Source: SAR116 cluster bacterium (lineage in GTDB: Bacteria > Pseudomonadota > Alphaproteobacteria > Puniceispirillales > GCA-002684695). Taken from it: a DNA stretch of 13,598 bases. The notes under the pieces were generated by a model that saw only the letters and a list, made by a program, of their open reading frames with translations, was not told where the DNA came from and searched no databases. The stretch lies in the NCBI GenBank assembly GCA_002684695.1, contig NYVQ01000037.1:18477-32074 (forward strand). The letters are read 5' to 3'. Positions within the stretch are counted from its first letter, which is position 1, and each line of letters begins with the position of its first letter. Positions 1 to 6,401 of this stretch are shown here, piece by piece. The translations under genes and the position numbers were made by a program.

Positions 1-251
1 ATGATGAAATTGTATTACTTCAATCGTTTATAAATAGTTTTACTAATAAAAAAATAGATTCTAAATCTGAAATGGAATCTCATTTTAATAACTGGCTAGC
101 TCAAAAAAATATCAAATTCAAACATATTGGTAAACCATTAAGAATTTGTCTTACTGGAAAAGGATCTTCTATCGATCTTATATCAATTTTAGATGTTTTA
201 GGGGTAGAAGAAATAATAAATAGAATTAAATATAACTTAGAAAAAAATTAA
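1..251 (+). CDS. gltX: Glutamate--tRNA ligase, C-terminal end (5' part outside window)
   Basis: This is the last 82 codons of a gene that enters from the left edge. The frame runs from base 3 to a TAA at 249-251. The translated tail contains FKHIGKPLRICLTGKGSS followed by a short helix with DVLGVEE and a basic IINRIKY ending. This matches the C-terminal end of the anticodon-binding domain of bacterial GluRS, where a K-P-hydrophobic-R-(I/V)-hydrophobic-LTG strand precedes a 'LG.E....R' helix. The enzyme charges tRNA-Glu (and tRNA-Gln in organisms using the amidotransferase route). The catalytic HIGH and KMSKS motifs lie outside the window. gltX next to gltA on the same strand is a common alphaproteobacterial arrangement and supports the call. 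The 31-nt spacer to gltA suggests co-transcription. Confidence 0.85.
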   Translation, partial: DEIVLLQSFINSFTNKKIDSKSEMESHFNNWLAQKNIKFKHIGKPLRICLTGKGSSIDLISILDVLGVEEIINRIKYNLEKN

Positions 252-282
252 CCTTTCAAATCTGTCTAATCTGGAGAATTTA

Positions 283-1581
283 ATGAGTGACCCTAATAAT
301 TTAAAGATCATAAAAAACGAAAAGGAATTAGGTGAATTAAAAATCCTCAAAGGTAGTTTGGGACCAGATGTAATAGATATTCGTAATTTATATAATCAAA
401 CTGGACTTTTTACATATGACCCAAGTTATGGGGCAACAAGCTCATGTGAATCATCAATTACGTTTATTGATGGCGATGAAGGAATTCTTCTTCACAGAGG
501 ATACCCAATTGAACAATTAGCAGAAAAGTCTTCATTTTTAGAAATTGCATATCTTTTATTAAACGGTGAATTACCTAATAAAGATGAGTATAGTAAATTT
601 TCCTCTATTATAACTAACCATACAATGGTTCATGAACAATTCCTTAACTTTTATCAAGGTTTTAGAAGGGATGCTCACCCAATGGCGATTTTATGCGCTG
701 CAACCGGTGCAATGTCTGCTTTCTATAATGATAGTGGAGATATAAACGATCCTATACAAAGGAAAATAACAATAAATAGACTAATTGCAAAAATTCCAAC
801 TCTGGCGGCAATGGCTTATAAATATTCTATAGGCCAACCTTTCGTTTATCCTGATAATAATTTAAGTTATGCTGAAAATTTCTTAAAAATGTGTTTTTCA
901 GTTCCTGCTCAAGATTTTAAATCTAGAAATATTTTATCTGACGCAATTGAAAAAATTTTTATTTTACATGCCGATCATGAACAAAATGCATCAACCTCTA
1001 CTGTTAGATTGGCAGGTTCATCTGGCGCAAATTTGTTTGCATGTATTTCTGCAGGTATAGCTTCTTTGTGGGGGCCTGCGCATGGTGGTGCAAATGAAGC
1101 AGTACTTAAAATGCTAAATGAAATTCAGAATGAAAAAAATATACCTAACTATCTAAAAAAAGCCCGAGATAAAAATGATCCGTTTAGACTATTTGGTTTT
1201 GGACATCGAGTATATAAAAACTATGACCCGCGTGCTAAAGTAATGCAAAAAACTTGTCACGAAGTTCTGGAGCTTTTAGGTATAAAAGATGACCCACTAT
1301 TAAAATTAGCAATGAAACTAGAAAAAATTGCACTAGAAGATAGTTATTTTATTGAGAAGAAACTATATCCTAATGTTGACTTCTATTCCGGAATAATTTT
1401 AAAAGCCATAGGGTTCCCTACAAGTATGTTTACCGTTTTGTTTGCTGTTGCAAGAACTGTTGGTTGGGTTGCACAATGGAATGAAATGATTGAAGACCCC
1501 AACCAAAGAATAGGAAGACCTCGTCAGTTATATACTGGTTCCAAAAAAAGAGATTTTATTGATATAAAAAATCGAAACTAA
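283..1581 (+). CDS. gltA: Citrate synthase, type II (hexameric-type)
   Basis: Condenses oxaloacetate and acetyl-CoA to citrate, the entry step of the TCA cycle, in the cytosol. At 432 residues it has the usual length of Gram-negative type II citrate synthases. The family signature is intact: ILHADHEQNASTSTVR (about 227-242), WGPAHGGANEA (263-273), GFGHRVYKNYDPRAK (305-319) and NVDFYSG (364-370). The catalytic triad expected from E. coli (His264, His305, Asp362) maps to His267, His308 and Asp366. The ATG at 283 is preceded by GGAG at 273-276 with a 6-nt spacer, which fixes the start. It follows gltX by 31 nt on the same strand. Its stop codon lies only 6 nt from the stop of convergent lpxB. 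Nothing in the protein looks degraded or atypical. Confidence 0.97.
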   Translation: MSDPNNLKIIKNEKELGELKILKGSLGPDVIDIRNLYNQTGLFTYDPSYGATSSCESSITFIDGDEGILLHRGYPIEQLAEKSSFLEIAYLLLNGELPNKDEYSKFSSIITNHTMVHEQFLNFYQGFRRDAHPMAILCAATGAMSAFYNDSGDINDPIQRKITINRLIAKIPTLAAMAYKYSIGQPFVYPDNNLSYAENFLKMCFSVPAQDFKSRNILSDAIEKIFILHADHEQNASTSTVRLAGSSGANLFACISAGIASLWGPAHGGANEAVLKMLNEIQNEKNIPNYLKKARDKNDPFRLFGFGHRVYKNYDPRAKVMQKTCHEVLELLGIKDDPLLKLAMKLEKIALEDSYFIEKKLYPNVDFYSGIILKAIGFPTSMFTVLFAVARTVGWVAQWNEMIEDPNQRIGRPRQLYTGSKKRDFIDIKNRN

Positions 1582-1587
1582 AAACAA

Positions 1588-2745
1588 TTAAGCACGTAAG
1601 TAATGTTGGATGATATTAGAAACATTTTCCTGAAATGTAATATTATTAGCAGTTAGTAATTTTCTTAATTTTTTTGCATTTAAATTAAAACTTTTAATTT
1701 TTTTTTCGTTGTTTATAAGCCTAATCATTTCTTGGGATAGTGTTAGAGGATTACAATTTTCTTGAAATAAAAACTCGATATATTTTTTACCTAAAATCCA
1801 ATTAGGAAGTATTATATTGTCCATATTAATAATTTTCCTTCCAATGAAAGAAGATAAAAAATTTGTTTTATAAATCGCTATAATAGGAACTCCTGTGAGT
1901 GCAAATTCTAATGTAGCAGTTCCAGAAGCAACTATAGAAAAATCAGATGAAGCAGCGATTTGACTCCCAAAATGATCTTTTTTAACAATTAGTATATCAT
2001 TTTCATATTGATTTAAAATATTCCTAACTAAAATTTCTTGATTTGGAGCTGCTTGACACAAAAAAAGCAGAGGCTTTCTGATTTTAGATTTCAAAATTTT
2101 AGTTGTCAGAATGAGAATTGGTAATATTTTTTTTACTTCACTTGCCCTACTGCCAGGTAGTAATGAAATTATTATCTCGTTATTATCTTTTAAGCCAAGT
2201 TTTGAATAGAGCTTTTCTCTATCTCCTTCTAAAATAAATGTTTGTACAGCAGGATGACCAACAAATTTGGACTCCAAATCTAAATTTTTAAAATATTTAA
2301 TTTCTTTAGGAAATAAACATAATAAAGTATCAACTAATTTAGAAATTTTTTTTGCTCTTTTTGGACGCCATGCCCAAACCGTGGGCGCAACCAAGTGTAT
2401 GAACCTTGGTTTGTAACTTTTTAATTTTAACTTACTTCTTATCAATTTTATTAAAAAAAAATTAAACCCTTTTGTATCAACTGTGACTATAAGCTTTGGT
2501 TTAATCTTGATTATTCTGTTAGCTAAAATATGTGCATTGTAAAATAGAAGTGGTAACTTTAAAATTATTTCAACCAAACCAAATCCACTAATTTTGTTCC
2601 AATTTAATATACTTTTTAAATTAGTTTTATTCATATATGGACCGCCAACACCATACCAATCCACGTTGCTATTTGTAGAAATTATTTCATAACCAAGAAT
2701 ATCTGCAGACATTTCTCCTGCAATAATGATACATCTATTATTCAT
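1588..2745 (-). CDS. lpxB: Lipid-A-disaccharide synthase
   Basis: Glycosyltransferase family 19 enzyme that joins UDP-2,3-diacylglucosamine to lipid X to give the lipid A disaccharide, on the cytosolic face of the inner membrane. It has 385 residues, as is usual. Visible motifs are IAGEMSADILG (8-18), GVGGPYM (32-38), APTVWAWRPKR (120-130), FVGHPA (161-166), LLPGSRASEV (195-204), ASGTATLEFAL (273-283) and LPNWILG (313-319). The residue matching E. coli catalytic Asp98 is Asp90, and the LPGSR arginine is Arg200. Two local deviations from the E. coli-type consensus are SGD read as SAD (Ala14) and DAPDFN read as DTKGFN (90-95). It is last in the long minus-strand run, starts 3 nt after the lpxI stop, and has only a weak Shine-Dalgarno, so translational coupling is likely. 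Confidence 0.95.
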   Translation of the reverse strand: MNNRCIIIAGEMSADILGYEIISTNSNVDWYGVGGPYMNKTNLKSILNWNKISGFGLVEIILKLPLLFYNAHILANRIIKIKPKLIVTVDTKGFNFFLIKLIRSKLKLKSYKPRFIHLVAPTVWAWRPKRAKKISKLVDTLLCLFPKEIKYFKNLDLESKFVGHPAVQTFILEGDREKLYSKLGLKDNNEIIISLLPGSRASEVKKILPILILTTKILKSKIRKPLLFLCQAAPNQEILVRNILNQYENDILIVKKDHFGSQIAASSDFSIVASGTATLEFALTGVPIIAIYKTNFLSSFIGRKIINMDNIILPNWILGKKYIEFLFQENCNPLTLSQEMIRLINNEKKIKSFNLNAKKLRKLLTANNITFQENVSNIIQHYLRA

Positions 2746-2748
2746 TAA

Positions 2749-3576
2749 CTAAAAACCAAAAAGCGTTATATTACGATGATTAGCCGTATCTATAACTTTA
2801 TTTAAATCAATAACTAAAACACCATCATATTTACATGATATGCTGGAAAATCCATGTCTATGAGCAAGTTTAACCGTATTTATTCCAATAACTGGCTGAT
2901 CAAATCTTAAGTCTTGATTTAATTTCGGAGTTTTAATTAATATGGGCCCAGTGCCTGATGATTTTAATTTTCCAGCTCTTTTAATCATTTCGTCTGTTCC
3001 TTCTATGGCCTCTATAGCTAATACAATACCATGTTGAACAACAACAGATTGACCAACATCACTTGCAGATAAATTCTTCAAAACTTCGTAGCCTCTCTCT
3101 ATTTCATTTAAAAGATTGTCATTTGGTTTTGGTCCAGCAATATGACCTTTTGGAAAATTAGAGTTTCGTAAAAATGTACTTGGAGCAATTATATTAAAGC
3201 CTTCATTTTCTATTTCCTTAGACAAAATCTTCAAAGCACCATCATCCCCTTTAAAGGCAATTTTAGACATAATATCGAGACCCTTGATATCAAATTTCAT
3301 ATCATAAAGCTTTGGCCTATCAATATTCCCACACAAAACTATATGTGTAATTTTTTCCAAATGAAGCTTTTTAAATATTCTACCAATATTCCCAATTTTA
3401 AATTTAAACGTCTTCCATTCACTTAAGTTTTTAATTTGACCATCAGTATCAGTTAAATTTATAACAATACCCTGAAAACCAAGTAAAGAGGCACTTTTAA
3501 GTACCTTTGATGGTAGATCACCTTCTCCTGAGATAATAGCTAATCTTGAATCTAAAGGGTTGAAAGCGGGTGACAT
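2749..3576 (-). CDS. lpxI: UDP-2,3-diacylglucosamine pyrophosphatase LpxI (DUF1009 family)
   Basis: Hydrolyses UDP-2,3-diacylglucosamine to lipid X and UMP. LpxI is the unrelated replacement for LpxH found in alphaproteobacteria and some other lineages. The N-terminal domain opens with LAIISGEGDLP (12-22), the family's GxGDLP element. KGDDGAL lies at 109-115. The C-terminal catalytic domain carries DVGQSVVV (173-180), AIEAIEGTDEMIKRAG (187-202) and QDLRFDQPVIG (221-231), whose aspartates (222, 226) lie in the segment holding the catalytic/metal Asp of the Caulobacter enzyme. At 275 residues the length is normal. The ATG at 3576 lies inside the 3' end of lpxA, a 25-nt overlap. No later ATG, GTG or TTG precedes the conserved LAIISG strand, so this start is the only plausible one. 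It sits between lpxA and lpxB as in other alphaproteobacteria. Confidence 0.94.
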   Translation of the reverse strand: MSPAFNPLDSRLAIISGEGDLPSKVLKSASLLGFQGIVINLTDTDGQIKNLSEWKTFKFKIGNIGRIFKKLHLEKITHIVLCGNIDRPKLYDMKFDIKGLDIMSKIAFKGDDGALKILSKEIENEGFNIIAPSTFLRNSNFPKGHIAGPKPNDNLLNEIERGYEVLKNLSASDVGQSVVVQHGIVLAIEAIEGTDEMIKRAGKLKSSGTGPILIKTPKLNQDLRFDQPVIGINTVKLAHRHGFSSISCKYDGVLVIDLNKVIDTANHRNITLFGF

Positions 3577-4355
3577 ATTCCATTTTTCGTTTCATTGGCG
3601 AGAAAATTTTTAATAATCTCATTTGCATTACTAAACTGAACTTTTTTTAATTTATCAATTCTATTTTTTAGTGTTTCAGGATCATTGAAAAAAGACTTTA
3701 CAACATCAGAAACATTACTTATTTCTTCTTTTGAAAAACCATTTCTTTTCATGCCAATTATATTTATACCATTAATATGAGCCCTTGAACCCTTTGCACC
3801 GCTCGCAACCGTAAATGGTAAAATATCAGCATCAACAGCGCATAAGCCACCAACCATACTAAAGCTTCCAATTCTCCTAAATTGCACAACTCCAACCATA
3901 GCACTTAAAATTGCATGGTCATGAACCTCAACATGTCCAGCAAGTGCAACATGGTGAGATAAAACTGTATTATTACCAATAATACAGTCATGAGCTATAT
4001 GTGTTCCAGTCATAACTAAATTATTATTGCCTATTTTTGTCGTGCCTCCCCCGCCATCTGTTCCTAAATGAACAGTTGAGTGTTCTCTAAAAATATTATT
4101 ATTACCGATTTCCAAAGATGTGTTTTCACCCTTATATTTTAAGTCTTGGGGGATCATTCCAATGACAGAAAAAGGGAAGAAATTGCAGTCATCACCAATA
4201 GATGTTCTTCCGTCAATAGTTATATTATTAACTAATTTACAGTTTTTGCCAATTTTGACATTGGGTCCAATTATACAATAGGGACCTATAAAACTTGATT
4301 GATCAATTTCAGCTTTTTCAGAAATAATTGAAGTAGGGTGAAAATTTGATGTCAT
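3552..4355 (-). CDS. lpxA: UDP-N-acetylglucosamine O-acyltransferase (acyl-ACP)
   Basis: First step of lipid A synthesis: transfers a 3-hydroxyacyl chain from ACP to UDP-GlcNAc. It is a cytosolic trimer with a left-handed beta-helix, seen here as hexapeptide repeats (for example IGPYCIIGPNVKIGKNCKLV, 23-42). The catalytic base (E. coli His125) maps to His122 in THIAHD, with His119 beside it and His141 (E. coli His144) in LAGHV. Gly170 matches the E. coli 'hydrocarbon ruler' Gly173, suggesting a long (about C14) acyl donor. Two oddities: E. coli His160 is replaced by Val157 (VVQF instead of VHQF), and there are about 3 extra residues before GSRAHINGIN (189-198). The frame stays open to 4394, but I start at ATG 4355 because it follows AGGA by 5 nt, gives 267 residues (E. 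coli has 262), and overlaps the fabZ stop as TAATG. Confidence 0.94.
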   Translation of the reverse strand: MTSNFHPTSIISEKAEIDQSSFIGPYCIIGPNVKIGKNCKLVNNITIDGRTSIGDDCNFFPFSVIGMIPQDLKYKGENTSLEIGNNNIFREHSTVHLGTDGGGGTTKIGNNNLVMTGTHIAHDCIIGNNTVLSHHVALAGHVEVHDHAILSAMVGVVQFRRIGSFSMVGGLCAVDADILPFTVASGAKGSRAHINGINIIGMKRNGFSKEEISNVSDVVKSFFNDPETLKNRIDKLKKVQFSNANEIIKNFLANETKNGICHPLSTL

Positions 4356-4819
4356 TATTTTCCTGCATCTACTATCATTGCTGAAAAAACGCACTCTGCA
4401 ACAGTCTGGTTGTTAACTTTAGCATAACCTGAAAATTTCCATAATGAACCTCTACCACGAAGTTTTTCAATATGAAGGTTTAGGATTTCACCTGGTCTAA
4501 CAGGTTTTCTAAACTTTGCACTGTCTATGCTTGCAAAATAAACCAGTTTACCATCTGAAGATTTTTTGGTTCCGTATCCTTCAGTATATGATACTAGACA
4601 TCCAGCCGTTTGAGCCATAGCCTCAACAATCAAGACCCCAGGCATTACAGGATAATTAGGAAAATGCCCTGCAAAATGGGGCTCTGTTGCAGTTACTGAC
4701 TTTATACCTATAGCCGATTTGTCGGGAATTAAATTTTCTACCTTGTCAATAAGCAAGAAGGGAAGCCTGTGAGGTATTAAATTTAAAATTTGATTATAGT
4801 CTAAGTTGATTTCATTCAT
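4355..4819 (-). CDS. fabZ: 3-hydroxyacyl-[acyl-carrier-protein] dehydratase FabZ
   Basis: Dehydrates 3-hydroxyacyl-ACP to trans-2-enoyl-ACP in type II fatty acid synthesis. It competes with LpxA and LpxD for the same 3-hydroxyacyl-ACP pool, which explains its place inside the lipid A cluster. The 154-residue hotdog-fold protein shows LIPHRLPFLLIDKV (14-27), PHFAGHFPNYPVMPGVLIVE (47-66) and MAQTAG. The catalytic pair is His52 (in GHFP) and Glu66 (in VEAMAQ). Later, FASIDSAKFRKPVRPG matches the conserved family segment. The start ATG is 1 nt after the lpxD stop and has only an A-rich, weak ribosome site (AAAAGAAATAAA), so it is probably translated by coupling from lpxD. The TAA stop shares its last base with the lpxA ATG. 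Confidence 0.96.
   Translation of the reverse strand: MNEINLDYNQILNLIPHRLPFLLIDKVENLIPDKSAIGIKSVTATEPHFAGHFPNYPVMPGVLIVEAMAQTAGCLVSYTEGYGTKKSSDGKLVYFASIDSAKFRKPVRPGEILNLHIEKLRGRGSLWKFSGYAKVNNQTVAECVFSAMIVDAGK
4361..4364 (-). promoter_or_regulatory. Shine-Dalgarno AGGA that decides the lpxA start
   Basis: Minus-strand AGGA at 4364-4361 lies 5 nt before ATG 4355, inside the last codons of fabZ. It excludes the longer open frame beginning at 4394, which would add 13 residues with no resemblance to LpxA. Confidence 0.7.
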
Positions 4820-4820
4820 T

Positions 4821-5843
4821 TTATTTCTTTTTTTTATTATATTGTTTTGTAATTCTATTAATTGTAGCTTTCTGCTTTCTATATTGCATAATCGGAACTG
4901 CAGGGAAACCTCCCATTAACTCTGCTTTATTAATATCTTTAGTAACTCCTGAACGAGCGGATAATATTACACCAGATTTTATTTTTAAATGACCTGCAAT
5001 ACCAACTTGAGCCCCTAAAATAACATTTTCTCCTATAACTGTGCTTCCAGCTATTCCAGATTGACCACAAATAATTGTGCCCTTACCAATACAAACATTA
5101 TGTGCAATATGAACTAAATTATCTATCATTACATTATCATCAATTACTGTATCACCTAAAGACCCTCTGTCGATTGTAGTATTGGCACCAACTTCAACAT
5201 TATTCTTAATTATAACTCTTCCTCTGTGAGGAAATTTATAAACCCCTTTATCATCAAAATTGAACCCAAATCCAGTTGTACCTATTCTTGCTCCAGGATA
5301 AATTAGAGAATTTTTTCCAATATGTGAATAATTTATAGTACAATTTGAACCAATTTCAGAACTTTCATCAATTATAACACCATTACCTATAACAGTATTT
5401 TCTCCGATGATTACACCTTTTCCAATTGAAACATTCTTTCCTAAAATAACTCCTTTCTTTATTGTTGCATTTCTAGAAATTTTACTTTCAGAAGCTGGTA
5501 AATGGTTTCCTGGCGATATAAGACTAAGACAAAAAGCAAATATTCTTCTTGGCATTTTACAAATCAAAAAAGAATTTTTATTATTTACAAATGTTGAGTG
5601 TTTAGGATCAATGACAATACAACCTACTTTTATATTTTTCAGATATTTAATATATTTAGGATTTTCAATAAAAACTAAATCTTGTTTATTAGCTTTTTGA
5701 ATTGTGGCACATGATTCAATTGAAATATCTTTTAAAATAGAATTGGAGTGATATAAATCAGGGAATAAAGTTTGTACTTTTTTTATCAATTCTGACAATT
5801 TATATGGCACTGAATTACCATAAAAATTCTGGTCAATAATCAT
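4821..5843 (-). CDS. lpxD: UDP-3-O-(3-hydroxyacyl)glucosamine N-acyltransferase
   Basis: Third step of lipid A synthesis: N-acylates UDP-3-O-acyl-glucosamine using 3-hydroxyacyl-ACP. It has 340 residues, as expected. The N-terminal part (about 1-110) is the uridine-binding domain, with DLVFIENPKYIKYL at 55-68. From about 120 the protein becomes a left-handed beta-helix built of hexapeptides (GVILGKNVSIGKGVIIGENT, 131-150). The family core PGARIGTTGFGFNFD (183-197), PHRGRV and ANTTIDRGSLGDT (220-232) is present. DNLVHIAHNV (241-250) supplies the catalytic histidine, His248, equivalent to E. coli His239. The C-terminal end is short and basic (KQYNKKKK). The start overlaps the skp stop by 4 nt as ATGA, and the stop is 1 nt from fabZ, so both junctions look translationally coupled. 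Confidence 0.96.
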   Translation of the reverse strand: MIIDQNFYGNSVPYKLSELIKKVQTLFPDLYHSNSILKDISIESCATIQKANKQDLVFIENPKYIKYLKNIKVGCIVIDPKHSTFVNNKNSFLICKMPRRIFAFCLSLISPGNHLPASESKISRNATIKKGVILGKNVSIGKGVIIGENTVIGNGVIIDESSEIGSNCTINYSHIGKNSLIYPGARIGTTGFGFNFDDKGVYKFPHRGRVIIKNNVEVGANTTIDRGSLGDTVIDDNVMIDNLVHIAHNVCIGKGTIICGQSGIAGSTVIGENVILGAQVGIAGHLKIKSGVILSARSGVTKDINKAELMGGFPAVPIMQYRKQKATINRITKQYNKKKK

Positions 5844-6397
5844 TGTTTTAAATTTTCCAAAGTTTCAGAATAAATTTTATTAAAATTGAAATCATCTGAT
5901 TTACTATTCAGCTCTTCTAAAACTTTAGATGTAAAATTTATTTCATCATTAGCATAAACTATATTGTCAGTTTTAAATACTAAGAGCAAATTTTCCCTTA
6001 TCGCTAAATCTCTTACGATTTCATTAACAGTGTCTGCAATTAATTTTTGAGATAACTGAAAATTTGTTTCTAATTGTTGTCTACTCTTCTGAACTAATTT
6101 TTGAATTGATGCTACTTTATTCTCAAAATCCTTAATTAAAATTTGAAAATCAGAATTATTGATAATATCTCGTTTTTCATTGATTTCTTTTTCTGCTTGT
6201 CTTAAAGCTATTTCCTCTTGATTAATTGACTGTTGAAATAAATTCCTTCCCTTATCAAGTTCCTTTTGAAGATTTTGAGAGGGAATTGAGTTTTTCAAAA
6301 TATACTTCAGATCTACATAACCTATATCAATATTTTTTGAAAATAAGTTTAGAGGATAAAATAAGATCAAAATTAAAATTAAAAACCTTTTCATCAT
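5840..6397 (-). CDS. skp: Periplasmic OmpH/Skp-family chaperone
   Basis: Skp is a trimeric periplasmic holdase that binds unfolded outer-membrane proteins emerging from the Sec translocon and passes them towards BamA. The 185-residue product begins with a signal peptide: MMKR, then a hydrophobic run to about residue 18, with probable cleavage near residue 20-21 (FSK/NID). The mature start reads IGYVDLKYIL, the first beta strand of the OmpH family. Residues about 40-130 are charged and Gln-rich with heptad-like spacing (the coiled-coil tentacles). Near 138-150 comes the second body segment, with LLLVFKTDNIVY. Two adjacent ATGs (6397 and 6394) make the exact start uncertain by one codon. It lies 4 nt after bamA and overlaps lpxD by 4 nt. 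Sequence conservation in this family is low, so the call rests partly on position between bamA and lpxD. Confidence 0.85.
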   Translation of the reverse strand: MMKRFLILILILFYPLNLFSKNIDIGYVDLKYILKNSIPSQNLQKELDKGRNLFQQSINQEEIALRQAEKEINEKRDIINNSDFQILIKDFENKVASIQKLVQKSRQQLETNFQLSQKLIADTVNEIVRDLAIRENLLLVFKTDNIVYANDEINFTSKVLEELNSKSDDFNFNKIYSETLENLKQ

Positions 6398-6401
6398 AGA
6401 C

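Noticed and set aside
4356..4394. Longer lpxA starting at 4394 (13 extra residues)
   Set aside because: The extension would overlap fabZ by 40 nt, resembles no LpxA N-terminus, and lacks the Shine-Dalgarno that precedes ATG 4355.
5407..5700. 97-codon plus-strand open frame opposite lpxD
   Set aside because: It lies fully antisense to the well-supported lpxD coding sequence, has no Shine-Dalgarno or recognisable domain, and arises from the regular hexapeptide-coding and AT-rich sequence.
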